Positions 46,950 to 56,829 of a stretch of 64,000 bases of DNA are shown piece after piece. Origin of the DNA: Palsa-147 sp963771905. Its GTDB lineage: Bacteria; Acidobacteriota; Terriglobia; Acidiferrales; UBA7541. Location of the stretch: the NCBI GenBank assembly GCA_963771905.1, contig CAVYVI010000007.1, positions 62,001 through 126,000 of the forward strand, written 5' to 3'. The notes beneath the pieces were generated by a model. The model was not told the origin of the DNA and searched no databases. It saw only the letters and a program-made list of their open reading frames with translations. Numbering within the stretch: the first letter of the stretch is position 1; each line of letters starts with the position of its first letter. A program made the position numbers and the translations under genes.

Positions 46950-48183
46950 TTACGATGTCACCGGCGCGGGATTGCCCGCGATGACGTGCTTGGCCCACTC
47001 GAGTGCCTGCATGAAAAGATCCGGGATCACGTCTTCGGTCAAGCCGAGTTCCTCGGCGGGATCGGCAAGTTGTTCCCACGTGCCCGTCTCGTAATTCACA
47101 GCGATTTCATACACCGCGCGGAAGCGGCCCGGCTGACCGAGGAGTGCGTCGCGGATGTCATCATTGACGGAAATCTCCGCGAGAATTTTCGACATCGGCA
47201 TGTCGAGAATGGCATCCATCGCCGAGAGCAAGCCCATCAGAAAAAGATCGTTCTCGCTGTTGCGCAACCCCGCCGGCGGGGCTAGCAGTTCGCAGAATCG
47301 CGCGCGGACGAGCGGCAACATGATGAGTTCGCCGGGCTTGTCTTCGCCCATCGCGGCCACGGAGACGAGCGAAACCCATTTTCGAACGCCATTTTCGCCG
47401 AGCAGCGAGAGGCCGTGCGGAATCGAATGGACCTCCGCGACGAGCCCGAACGCGGGCGAGTTGAGGTAGCGCAGCAAGCGATAACTCAGCGACGCCTCCT
47501 GTTTGATGATCGCAGTGACCTCGGCAATATCGATTTCGCGCCGATTCACCGCCTGCAGGACGCGCAGATAATTCAGCTTGTATGCCGGAATATCGCGGCG
47601 TTCGAGCATTTGCGGCCGGCAGAAGAAATAGCCCTGGAAAAAAAGAATAGCCCATGTCGACGGCCTGCTTGAAGATTTCATGCGTCTCGACCTTTTCCGC
47701 GACTAGCGGTATGCCGTGACGCGTGAAATTGCGCGCCAGGCGTTCCTGTTCGGGCGGGCTAGTGGTGAGGAAATCCACCTTGATGAAATCGGCGACTTCG
47801 ATAAAAGGCCGCGCTTCCGGCACGTCGACGAAATCATCCAGTGCAAAACGGTAGCCGGCGTTCTTCAACCGCCGGCAAGCTTCGAGGGTTTCAGCGTCGG
47901 GCTGCAGATTCTCGAGTATTTCGCCGACGACGAGGTCGCGCGGCAGCAGCGACAGGTACTCGCGCACGAGAAATTCGCGCGAACAATTGATGAACGCGAG
48001 CCGCCCCTGCGTCAGCCGGTCGAGGCCGAAGAGAAACAGATCATCAACGGCCGCCGACGACCCAAGCGCGGAGTCGCCCTTATGGAAAAAGTTCTCCGGG
48101 CCGTTGCGGCAAAGCAGTTCGTATCCGAAGACAGCTTTGTGCGGAGTGAAGATCGGTTGGCGCGCTAGAAAACGCTTCATCAT
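46950..48183 (-). pseudogene. EAL-HDOD protein gene with +1 frameshift
   Basis: Two frames form one protein. The first runs from the ATG at 48183 (behind GGAGGTGATGGGG) through LARQPIFTPHKAVFGYELLCRN, LDDFVDVPEARPF and AEKVETHEIFKQAVDMGYSFF. The other runs QGYFFCRPQMLERRDIPAYKLNYLRVLQAVNRREI into an HDOD domain (YLNSPAFG, LLGENGVRKW) and ends at 46950. The frames join at a run of seven A (plus strand, about 47638-47644); six would restore one frame. The EAL part is degenerate, so signalling rather than c-di-GMP hydrolysis is likely. Real frameshift, slippery expression or base error are all possible. Confidence 0.85.
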
Positions 48184-48265
48184 CCCCATCACCTCCGGCC
48201 ACACACGGCCGCGTGATTTCCTGCCGGAAGAGAAGGGGATGTACAGCCGGCTTTATGATTCTGAA

Positions 48266-49525
48266 CTAAGTCGGGCTCGACATGGACGAAAGAAATTCCG
48301 CATTGTTCTTGGACTTGGACAGCCGGCCGAGAAGGAGTTCCATGGCCTCGACGGTGGAAAGCGGACTGAGCACCTTGCGAAGCACCCAGATGCGGTTCAA
48401 CTCATCGGCGGGAAGGAGCAGTTCGTCCTTGCGCGTGCCCGAGCGGTTGATGTCGATGGTCGGGAAGACGCGCTTGTCCACCAGGCGCCGGTCGAGATTG
48501 ATTTCCATATTGCCGGTGCCCTTGAATTCCTCGAAGATCACGTCGTCCATGCGGCTGCCCGTGTCGATCAGGGCCGTGGCGATGATGGTTAGCGAGCCGC
48601 CGTCTTCTATATTGCGGGCCGCGGCAAAGAAGCGCCGTGGGCGCTGCAAGGCGTTCGCGTCGATACCGCCGGAGAGCACCTTGCCCGAAGGCGGCGTGAC
48701 AGCGTTATAGGCCCGCCCCAGGCGGGTAAGCGAGTCGAGAAGAATGACGACGTCCCGTTTGTGCTCGACCAGCCGCTTGGCCTTTTCGAGCACCATTTCC
48801 GCCACTTGAATATGGCGTTGCGGCGGCTCGTCGAAGGTCGAGCTGATGACTTCGCCCTTCACGGTGCGCTGCATGTCCGTGACTTCCTCGGGCCGCTCGT
48901 CGATGAGCAGAACGATTAGCGCGACTTCGGGATGATTGGTGGTAACCGAATTCGCGATGGATTGCAGCATCATGGTCTTGCCGGTGCGCGGCGGCGCGAC
49001 GATCAATCCGCGCTGGCCCTTGCCGATGGGGCAGAGCATGTCGAGCACGCGCCCGGTCAGATTGTCTTTCGTGGTTTCAAGACGAATGCGCTCTTGCGGA
49101 TAGAGCGGCGTCAAGTTGTCGAAGAAAATCTTATTGCGCGCGACTTCCGGATCTTCGAAATTGACCGCTTCGACTTTGATCAGCGCGAAATACCGCTCGC
49201 CGTCCTTCGGCGGACGTACCTGGCCGGAGACGGTATCGCCCGTGCGCAGATCGAACTTGCGAATCTGTGACGGCGAGACGTAGATGTCGTCCGGTCCGGG
49301 GAGATAGTTGTACTCCGGCGCGCGGAGAAACCCGAAGCCGTCCGGGAGACATTCGAGGACGCCTTCCGAGAAGATCAAGCCGTTCATCTCCGTTTGGGCG
49401 CGCAGGATCTGAAAGATCAGCTCCTGCTTGCGCATGCCGCTCGACCCTGGAATATTCAATTCCTTGGCGATTTTTGCCAGGTCGGTGATGTTCTTATCCT
49501 TCAGTTCTGCAAGACTTACACTCAT
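48266..49525 (-). CDS. rho: Transcription termination factor Rho
   Basis: 419 residues from the ATG at 49525 (a GTG at 49546 is also in frame). N-terminal Rho domain (SLAELKDKNITDLAKIAKELNI), RNA-binding cold-shock-like fold (GFGFLRAPEYNYLPGPDDIYVSP), and ATPase with APPRTGKTMM, LLIDERPEEVTDMQR and LDSLTRLGRAYNAV. A hexameric helicase that ends transcription. It is in the same direction as lon and follows it. Confidence 0.97.
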   Translation of the reverse strand: MSVSLAELKDKNITDLAKIAKELNIPGSSGMRKQELIFQILRAQTEMNGLIFSEGVLECLPDGFGFLRAPEYNYLPGPDDIYVSPSQIRKFDLRTGDTVSGQVRPPKDGERYFALIKVEAVNFEDPEVARNKIFFDNLTPLYPQERIRLETTKDNLTGRVLDMLCPIGKGQRGLIVAPPRTGKTMMLQSIANSVTTNHPEVALIVLLIDERPEEVTDMQRTVKGEVISSTFDEPPQRHIQVAEMVLEKAKRLVEHKRDVVILLDSLTRLGRAYNAVTPPSGKVLSGGIDANALQRPRRFFAAARNIEDGGSLTIIATALIDTGSRMDDVIFEEFKGTGNMEINLDRRLVDKRVFPTIDINRSGTRKDELLLPADELNRIWVLRKVLSPLSTVEAMELLLGRLSKSKNNAEFLSSMSSPT

Positions 49526-49710
49526 TTTGTTTTTTTCCTTCTTCACGTTAACACTCAGACAAAAATGTATTCCGATTGGACTCCGGGCAGGAGAACGATT
49601 ACGCCAGCGGCTGCGTCCAGACTCCTAAACGGGTTCCCGTACGAACAGTGCGATTGTCCCGCCCCGCCATGATTCGAAAATCGGGCTAATGCGGGAAACG
49701 CCGAGGAAAT

Positions 49711-52119
49711 TCAATTGGTCAGCTTACTATCCTGAGCGACATCCTCGCCGAAACCGGGCTCGACTTCCGCAACCGGCGGGTGGCCCGCGATGGGCAGCGG
49801 CGTCTCGAGCGCCACCGCCAGCACTTCGTCCATCATCTCGACGAAGCGGATGGACATTTCCGCCTGAATTTCGGCGGGGATTTCTTCGAGATCCTTTTCA
49901 TTGTCCTTGGGCAGGATCACAGTGCGCAACCCGAGGCGATGCGCAGCCAGCAATTTTTCCTTCACGCCACCGATGGGCAGCACCTTTCCGCGCAGGGTGA
50001 TCTCGCCGGTCATGGTCACGTCGCAGCGGACGGGAATGCGCGTCAACGCGCTGACGATCGCCGTGCAGATGGTGATGCCCGCCGACGGACCGTCTTTCGG
50101 GATCGCGCCCTCGGGTACGTGCATGTGAATGTCGATATGGCGGTAGAAATCTTTCGGGAGGCCAAAGAGGTAGCTTCGCGAGCGGACATAGCTCATCGCC
50201 GCCTGCGCCGATTCCTGCATGACGTCGCCGAGTTTCCCGGTCAGCGTCAGCCGGCCTTTTCCCTGCATCACTTGCGCTTCGGTGGAAAGCACCTGGCCGC
50301 CGACTTCGGTCCACGCCAGCCCGACCGCGAGTCCGATTTCATTCTTCTTCTCCGCCCAGAAATCGCGGAACTTAATAACGCCAAGATATTCGCCCGCATT
50401 GGCCGGCGTGATCTCGACGTGGAAGTCCTTACCGTCGGTCACGACTTTGCGCGCCACCTTCCGGCAGATATTCGCCACCTCGCGATCCATATTCCGGACA
50501 CCCGATTCGCGGGTGTAGTGGCGGATAATATGCGTCACGCCCGGATCGGTGAACTGGACATTCTTCTCAGTGACCCCTGTTGCTTCGCGCTGCTTGGGAA
50601 TCAGGTAGCGCTTGGCGATCTCGTATTTTTCCTGTTCGGTGTACCCCGGGATGCGCAGGACTTCCATGCGGTCCTGCAACGGTTGCGGAACCGTGTGCAG
50701 CACGTTCGCCGTGCAGACGAACATCACCTTCGAGAGATCGTATTCGACGTCGAGATAGTGGTCGGTAAAGGCGTGGTTCAGTTCCGGATCGAGCACTTCC
50801 ATCAGCGCCGCGGACGGATCGCCGCGAAAATCCATCGACATCTTGTCCACTTCATCCAGCACGAACACGGGATTTATCGTGCCCGCCTTGCGCATCATTT
50901 GAATGATCTGGCCGGGCAGCGCGCCGATGTAAGTGCGGCGGTGGCCGCGAATCTCAGCTTCATCGCGCACGCCGCCGAGCGATACGCGCACGAACTTGCG
51001 GCCCGTGGCGCGGCCGATCGACATGGCGAGCGAAGTCTTGCCCACGCCCGGAGGCCCGAGGAAGCAGAGGATCGAACCCTTCGGATTCTTCACGAGTTGC
51101 CGCACCGCCAGGAATTCGAGGATGCGGTCCTTGATTTTGTCGAGCCCGTAGTGATCTTCGTGCAGGATGCGCTCCGCCGCTTTGATGTCGCGCAACTCGC
51201 GCGAGCGTTTTTTCCACGGCACCGCCAGCATCCAGTCGAGATAATTCCGCGAAACGGTGGACTCGGCCGACATGGGCGGCATCATCTCGAGCCGCTTCAG
51301 CTCCTGCAGTGCCTTTTCCTGCACGTCGGTGGGCATGCCAGAGGTTTCGATCTTCTTCTTGAGCTGGTCGATCTCGCTCGCTTCGCCGCGGCCGAGCTCT
51401 TTCTGAATCGCTTTCAATTTTTCGTTGAGGTAGTACTCTTTCTGCGCGCGCTCCATCTGGCGCTTCACGCGCGTATTGATGGTGCGATCGACGTTCAGCT
51501 TTTCGATTTCGACTTCGAGAATGTCGCCGATGCGGTTCAAGCGCTCAAGCGGATCGAACAGCTCGAGCAGTTCCTGCTTTTCTTCCACCGGAATCTGCAG
51601 GTTCGCGGCGATCGCATCGGAAAGTTTGTTGGCGTCCTCGACGCGCACCGCGGCGATCATCGTGTCGTAGTTCAGACTCTGCGAGAGCTTGACGTACTGT
51701 TCGAAGAGTCCCGTGACGCGCGTGGAAGCCTGCTCGGTCTGCGGCATGGGCTCGGTCTTCAGCGGCACGATGCGAATCGACGCGCGGAAGAATCCTTCGT
51801 CGCTCGTCACCGAAACGATCTTCGCGCGCTCCGAGCCTTCCACCAGAACCTTGATATTTCCATCGGGTAGCTTCACGCTCTGCACGATGTTCGCTAGCGT
51901 TCCTACCTGATAAATTTCTTCCGGCTTCGGATCATCGACGGAGGCGTCGTGCTGCGTGGCAAGAAAAATCTTCTTCTCGCCGGCCAGGGCTTCTTCAAGC
52001 GCCCGCACGGATGCTTCGCGCCCGACGATGAACGGCGTCATCATCTGCGGGAAGATGACCATGTCGCGCACCGGCATCATGGGCACGCGTTTCACATCGA
52101 TTTTGTCGCGGTTAAACAT
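49711..52119 (-). CDS. lon: ATP-dependent protease Lon
   Basis: 802 residues from the ATG at 52119 with AAGGGG upstream. N-terminal LON substrate domain (VPMMPVRDMVIFPQMMTPFIVGR), AAA+ module with GPPGVGKTSLAMSIGRATGRKF, and a proteolytic domain with PKDGPSAGIT (Ser about 679) and VLPIGGVKEK (Lys about 720). It degrades misfolded and regulatory proteins. It lies 21 bases from clpX in the same direction. Confidence 0.97.
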   Translation of the reverse strand: MFNRDKIDVKRVPMMPVRDMVIFPQMMTPFIVGREASVRALEEALAGEKKIFLATQHDASVDDPKPEEIYQVGTLANIVQSVKLPDGNIKVLVEGSERAKIVSVTSDEGFFRASIRIVPLKTEPMPQTEQASTRVTGLFEQYVKLSQSLNYDTMIAAVRVEDANKLSDAIAANLQIPVEEKQELLELFDPLERLNRIGDILEVEIEKLNVDRTINTRVKRQMERAQKEYYLNEKLKAIQKELGRGEASEIDQLKKKIETSGMPTDVQEKALQELKRLEMMPPMSAESTVSRNYLDWMLAVPWKKRSRELRDIKAAERILHEDHYGLDKIKDRILEFLAVRQLVKNPKGSILCFLGPPGVGKTSLAMSIGRATGRKFVRVSLGGVRDEAEIRGHRRTYIGALPGQIIQMMRKAGTINPVFVLDEVDKMSMDFRGDPSAALMEVLDPELNHAFTDHYLDVEYDLSKVMFVCTANVLHTVPQPLQDRMEVLRIPGYTEQEKYEIAKRYLIPKQREATGVTEKNVQFTDPGVTHIIRHYTRESGVRNMDREVANICRKVARKVVTDGKDFHVEITPANAGEYLGVIKFRDFWAEKKNEIGLAVGLAWTEVGGQVLSTEAQVMQGKGRLTLTGKLGDVMQESAQAAMSYVRSRSYLFGLPKDFYRHIDIHMHVPEGAIPKDGPSAGITICTAIVSALTRIPVRCDVTMTGEITLRGKVLPIGGVKEKLLAAHRLGLRTVILPKDNEKDLEEIPAEIQAEMSIRFVEMMDEVLAVALETPLPIAGHPPVAEVEPGFGEDVAQDSKLTN

Positions 52120-52140
52120 GAGGCCCCTTGATCCCAAAAG

Positions 52141-53391
52141 CTATCCCGCCTTTTCCAGCAGGCTCCAGTTGATTTCGCGGCTCTTGACCATCTCCGCGTT
52201 GACGACGAAGTCGCGCAATTTCCGCTGCGCGGGCAAGTGGTACATCATCTCGAGCATCAGATCTTCGAGAATCATGCGCAATCCGCGCGCACCGACTTTC
52301 CGCTGCAGCGCGAGATCGGCCACCGTTTCGAGGGCATCGTCGGTGAACCGCAGCCGCACATTCTCGAATTCAAAAAGCCGCTGATACTGTTTCACCAGCG
52401 CGTTTTTCGGCTCGGTGAGAATGCGGACCAACGCAGGCTTGTCGAGATCGCTGAGCACGCCCGCCACCGGCAAGCGTCCCACAAATTCGGGAATCAGGCC
52501 GTAACGGATCAAATCCGTCGGCTGCACTTGCTCGAGCATTTCAATGTTTCGCCGCGTCGGCGTGGCCGGCTGCGTATCGGCATGGAAGCCCAGCGATTTC
52601 TGGCCCGTCCGCCGCTCGATGATTTTTTCGAGGCCCACGAACGCTCCGCCGCATATGAAAAGAATGCTCGTCGTATCCACCGGCGTAAATTCCTGGTGCG
52701 GATGCTTGCGTCCACCCTGCGGGGGCACGTTCGCGACCGTGCCTTCGAGAATTTTCAGCAGCGCCTGCTGCACGCCTTCCCCGGAAACGTCGCGGGTGAT
52801 CGAAGGGTTCTCGTCCTTCTTTGAAATCTTGTCGATCTCGTCGATATAGATGATGCCTTGCTGCGCGCGCTGGACGTCGCCATCGGCGGCCTGCAGCAGC
52901 TTCAAAATAATATTTTCGACGTCTTCGCCGACGTAGCCCGCTTCCGTCAGCGTGGTAGCGTCGACGATTGCGAAGGGCACTTCGAGCATGCGCGACAGCG
53001 TCTGCGCCAGAAGCGTCTTGCCCGTCCCTGTCGGCCCGATCAGCAAAATATTCGATTTGGTGAGCTCTACGTCGCTCGGCTGCCGGTTCAAGAATATTCG
53101 CTTGTAATGGTTGTAAACCGCCACCGCCAGCTTCTTCTTCGTCTTCTCCTGCCCGATAACGTAGCCGTCCAGAAACGCCTTGATTTCGGGCGGCCGCGGC
53201 AAACGCTTGTTCGCCGGGCTGGCCTGCTCGCGCTTCTCGTCCTCGAGAATCTGCTGGCAGACGCCCACGCACTCGTTGCAAATATACGAGCGCGGATACT
53301 CCGACGGCGAACTGATCAGTTTCTCGACCTGCTCCTGCGACTTATGGCAGAACGAGCAGCGCAACGGTTCTTCTGGGGTGAATCGTTTCAC
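52141..53391 (-). CDS. clpX: ClpX protease ATP-binding subunit
   Basis: 416 residues from a GTG at 53391. Zinc site Cys12, Cys15, Cys38 and Cys41; Walker A GPTGTGKT (119-126); YIDEIDKISK; RDVSGEGVQQALLKILEG; and the sensor region ARGLRMILEDLMLEMMY. ClpX unfolds proteins for ClpP. It sits between lon and clpP in the same direction. Confidence 0.97.
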   Translation of the reverse strand: MKRFTPEEPLRCSFCHKSQEQVEKLISSPSEYPRSYICNECVGVCQQILEDEKREQASPANKRLPRPPEIKAFLDGYVIGQEKTKKKLAVAVYNHYKRIFLNRQPSDVELTKSNILLIGPTGTGKTLLAQTLSRMLEVPFAIVDATTLTEAGYVGEDVENIILKLLQAADGDVQRAQQGIIYIDEIDKISKKDENPSITRDVSGEGVQQALLKILEGTVANVPPQGGRKHPHQEFTPVDTTSILFICGGAFVGLEKIIERRTGQKSLGFHADTQPATPTRRNIEMLEQVQPTDLIRYGLIPEFVGRLPVAGVLSDLDKPALVRILTEPKNALVKQYQRLFEFENVRLRFTDDALETVADLALQRKVGARGLRMILEDLMLEMMYHLPAQRKLRDFVVNAEMVKSREINWSLLEKAG

Positions 53392-53555
53392 AGAGCCTAT
53401 CGCCTCCCCGCGGTTTTCCCGCCGGGCGTGTTTCTGGGTTTGATTCTACGACGCAGGAGGGCGGGAGGGAGGATTTTCATCGGGTTCGCTACTAACCCTT
53501 TGGAACGTCGCCGACCGGGCCGGCAGTTGGAACAACGCCCAAGGGGCCGGCAGCG

Positions 53556-54176
53556 TCAGCGATGCTTCGAAATAATCTCATCAACGAGACCATACTCCTT
53601 CGCCTGTTGCGCCGTCATGATGAAATCCCGCTCGACATCTTTTTCGATCTTGGACACGGCCTGACCCGTGTGATGAGAGAGCAGCTTGTTCAAGGATTCG
53701 CGCGTGCGAATGATTTCCTTCGCGTGAATATCAATGTCCGTGGCCTGGCCCGAAAGTCCCGACATCCACGGCTGGTGAATGAGGACGCGCGAATTCGGCA
53801 GGGCGTAGCGTTTTTTCGGCGACCCGGCCGCGAGGAGCACCGCCGCAATCGACGCCGCCTGGCCCACGCAGTAGGTCACCACGTCCGGTTTCACGAACTG
53901 CATCGTGTCGTAAATCGCCATGCCCGACGATATGGAGCCGCCCGGCGAATTGATGTAAATCGAAATGTCCTTCTCCGGATCCTCGGAGGCGAGAAAGAGC
54001 AACTGCGCTGTCACCAGGTTCGCCACGTGATCGTCGATCGGCGTCCCCAGGAAAATAATATGGTCCTTCAGCAACCGAGAATAAATATCGTAGGCGCGCT
54101 CGCCGCGATTGGTCTGCTCGACCACCATCGGCACAAGAGTTGTCGCTCGCAGAGTCTGTTCGTCCATATGTCTCAT
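53556..54176 (-). CDS. clpP: ATP-dependent Clp protease proteolytic subunit
   Basis: 206 residues from an ATG at 54176 (a second ATG at 54167). Catalytic Ser109 (GQAASIAAVLLAAG), His134 (NSRVLIHQPWMSG) and Asp184 (KDVERD). Compared with most ClpP, the active loop has SIA rather than SMG. Probably one operon with tig upstream and clpX/lon downstream. Confidence 0.97.
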   Translation of the reverse strand: MRHMDEQTLRATTLVPMVVEQTNRGERAYDIYSRLLKDHIIFLGTPIDDHVANLVTAQLLFLASEDPEKDISIYINSPGGSISSGMAIYDTMQFVKPDVVTYCVGQAASIAAVLLAAGSPKKRYALPNSRVLIHQPWMSGLSGQATDIDIHAKEIIRTRESLNKLLSHHTGQAVSKIEKDVERDFIMTAQQAKEYGLVDEIISKHR

Positions 54177-54215
54177 CGGGAAATCTGTAATGCGCTGAGG
54201 AGCCCGAACCAGAAA

Positions 54216-55505
54216 CTATTTCTCACTTTTGGCTGTCGTCTTGATCCGGGACTGGCGGTAGAGCCACTCGATTGCTTTGTCGCTGCGCAATTTCGATTTA
54301 ATCCTATCGAGCGCTCCCTGCTTTGTCAAGCGCGCGCGCAAGGCTTCGGGCGCTTCGTTGTTATGCGATGCGAGATGTGCGATCTCCTTTTCGACGTCTT
54401 CGTCGGTCGCATCGATGTTTTCGGCTGTGGCGATGCGGTCAACGATCAATTCGGCCTTCACATCGCCGGCCGAGCGTTCCTGTTGCCGCTTGCGCAGCGA
54501 GACCCAGTCCACATTCACGGCGCGCGGGTCAACGCCCTGCGCCGCAAGCGACCTCACCACGCGCTCGAGCCGCGCATCCATTTGATGTTCGATCAGCGAT
54601 TCGGGGACAGGGAAGTCGTGGCTCTTCGTGAGCATCTCGAGAATTTTTTCCTGCGCCTGCTCGCGCTGGTGCTGCTCGCGCATGGCGTCGAGGCGTTCCT
54701 TCACTTTCGCGCGCAGCTCGGCGACGGTCGCGACGCCACCCACTTCGGCGGCCACGTCCTTCGCGAATTCGTCATTCACTTCGGGCAGCTTCTTTTCCTT
54801 GATGCCCAGAACTTCCACCGTGTAGTTGTACGCTTTCCCCGCGAGCTTTGGATCGGGATAATCCTCTGGGTACTTCGCCTCGAAGGTTTTAGATTCGCCG
54901 GCCTTCGCACCACGCAGATTCGTCGTAAAGCTTTCCAGCGTTTCCTCCGCGCCGATGTGGCAGAGAACGTTGTCCGCCTGAATCGGCTCGCCGCCTTCGG
55001 CCGGCACACCGATCAATTTCAGTTGCGCGTAATCGCCGTCCTGAATCGCGCGGCCCTCGACGGGAGCGTACGTCGCGGCGCGCTCGCGGAGCTCTTCGAT
55101 GGCCTTGTCGATTTCGGCGTCGCCGACCTCGATGCCTTCCACCTCGACTTCGAGTCCTTTATATTCACCGAGCTCGAATTCTGGCAGCACCTCGAATGTC
55201 GCGCGGAATTTCACCGGACCTTCCGCGGGATAATCGAGTTGATCCACTTCCGGGCGATTCACCGGAATCATTTTCTTTTCCTCGAGCGCCTGATTCAGAT
55301 ACTCGGGCACGAGGGATTCCAAAACTTCGCCCTTGATGTCATCTGCAAATCGCCTCTGGATCAGCGTGACCGGCGCCTTGCCGGGACGAAATCCGGGGAC
55401 GCGCGCGACGCGCGCTAGGTCGCGCGCGATCTTGTCACTTACCTTGCGAATTTTGTCGGCGGGAATCTCGAGCTGGAGTTCCCGTTTGCAGCTTGCTTCG
55501 GTCAT
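54216..55505 (-). CDS. tig: Trigger factor, ribosome-bound chaperone
   Basis: 429 residues. Ribosome-binding N-terminus with PGFRPGKAP (signature GFRxGKxP), PPIase FKBP-like domain (about 150-235, AKEYPEDYPDPKLAGKAYNYTVEVLGIKEKKLPE), and a helical C-terminal chaperone part. It binds nascent chains and may catalyse Pro isomerisation. It begins the tig-clpP-clpX-lon run on the minus strand. Confidence 0.96.
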   Translation of the reverse strand: MTEASCKRELQLEIPADKIRKVSDKIARDLARVARVPGFRPGKAPVTLIQRRFADDIKGEVLESLVPEYLNQALEEKKMIPVNRPEVDQLDYPAEGPVKFRATFEVLPEFELGEYKGLEVEVEGIEVGDAEIDKAIEELRERAATYAPVEGRAIQDGDYAQLKLIGVPAEGGEPIQADNVLCHIGAEETLESFTTNLRGAKAGESKTFEAKYPEDYPDPKLAGKAYNYTVEVLGIKEKKLPEVNDEFAKDVAAEVGGVATVAELRAKVKERLDAMREQHQREQAQEKILEMLTKSHDFPVPESLIEHQMDARLERVVRSLAAQGVDPRAVNVDWVSLRKRQQERSAGDVKAELIVDRIATAENIDATDEDVEKEIAHLASHNNEAPEALRARLTKQGALDRIKSKLRSDKAIEWLYRQSRIKTTAKSEK

Positions 55506-55732
55506 GGCTCAGTTAGTGTCCCGTCGATTGGATCTCGCGTTGATTCCGAACTGGGAGCGCCGAAGCGTCCTCTGGATTTTCTGCCATTCGCCGGAATGGT
55601 TCGATAAAGGGCAGGAAACCGCCGCCGTTCAATTCCATTCGGGAAACTTTAGTATAGCAAACTCGCGCCCGCCGTCAACTTACGCGCGGCAGTGGAGTCT
55701 CGCGTGAATTGCTGGGGAGTCGAAGTCAGAGG

Positions 55733-56638
55733 TCAGTCGGGTGATCTCTCCAGCTCCGCCCGATCCCAATTCCCAAGATTGGCGCCGGCGTCGTACGTAC
55801 TCTTGCAAAACTCGAGCACGGCGCGTTCGGGAGAATCCGACAATCGCACATCGTCATACATCAGGAAAAACTCGCTTTGCTGCGCGCCATAGAATGCCTT
55901 CGCGGGGCGCACGGCACTGCTCTTAAACCCCGGCGGCTCAGGAGCCGCGTAGGCGTAGAAGGCCGCATCCTTGATGCTTTCTCCATCGCCCGGCCAAAAT
56001 CCGACGCTGATGACTTCGTGGCTATACGCTTCCTTTGTAATTTTGTCGGCGCCCGGACGATCCGGCGCGCGCCTGCCGGAGAACCGCGTCACGCACAAAT
56101 CGAAGCTTCCCCAAAAGAAATGGACGGGGCTGCATTTTCCGATGAACCCGGCTCGAAATTTCTGAAAAACGGGATTCACGCTGGCGAGAATCTGCCAAAA
56201 ACGATGCGCGTATTCACTGTCATACGATGCGTGACTCTTGTCGAGATTGAATCGAACGGGGCGCGGCACCTCGACGGGCATCGACCACACGTCCGCGTTT
56301 ATCCCGAGGGAGTTCAGCGCGTCCATGAATTCCGCATAGAATTCCGCAACCGTGCACGGCGCCAGACGGAACGCCCGTCTGTCACCTAGACTCGTCGTAA
56401 TTTCCAGGCTGTGGGCGATGAAATCGAATTGCACTTCGAATATTCCCTTTTCGTAAGGAATCGCGGACGTCGTCAAGCCCCGCGACGTCACGTAGAGCGC
56501 GGTGCCCCACCAATGATTGACGTTGGGGCTGAGCGCCAGGCGCACCTTGCCGATGATCTGGGTCCACATATGCAGCGTGGCGTAAGTTTCCTTCCACTCC
56601 GCGAAGGGAAGTGCAGGCCAACGTTCCGCTTGGTTCAT
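55733..56638 (-). CDS. DUF5996 family protein
   Basis: 301 residues. The opening WPALPFAEWKETYATLHMWTQIIGKVRL and VNHWWGTALYVTSRGLTTSAIPY, then FFWGSFDLCVTRFSGRRAP and YSHEVISVGFWPGD, match the DUF5996 family, which has no known activity. It lacks a signal peptide and membrane segments. The gene stands alone between tig and a propeller lipoprotein. Confidence 0.85.
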   Translation of the reverse strand: MNQAERWPALPFAEWKETYATLHMWTQIIGKVRLALSPNVNHWWGTALYVTSRGLTTSAIPYEKGIFEVQFDFIAHSLEITTSLGDRRAFRLAPCTVAEFYAEFMDALNSLGINADVWSMPVEVPRPVRFNLDKSHASYDSEYAHRFWQILASVNPVFQKFRAGFIGKCSPVHFFWGSFDLCVTRFSGRRAPDRPGADKITKEAYSHEVISVGFWPGDGESIKDAAFYAYAAPEPPGFKSSAVRPAKAFYGAQQSEFFLMYDDVRLSDSPERAVLEFCKSTYDAGANLGNWDRAELERSPD

Positions 56639-56829
56639 GTTATGCCTCGCGTGCTGACGTTATCGGCGATCGCAGCGCCATCCCGTGGGATTTAGCCACT
56701 GTTCGCGGCCAAACGCAATTGTAGCGGGGAAAGTGTCACGCATCCGGAGACGCAGGTCGCTCGCGTGTTTTAATCGCGATGAAAATCAGGGTGTGGAGAT
56801 TGGATTATTCTCGCGCTGACGCGAACAGC

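Noticed and set aside
49780..51870. 696-codon plus-strand frame opposite lon
   Set aside because: Antisense of Lon; Arg/His-rich with no domain.
53562..55418. 618-codon plus-strand frame opposite clpP and tig
   Set aside because: It spans two real genes on the opposite strand and has no start signal or domain.
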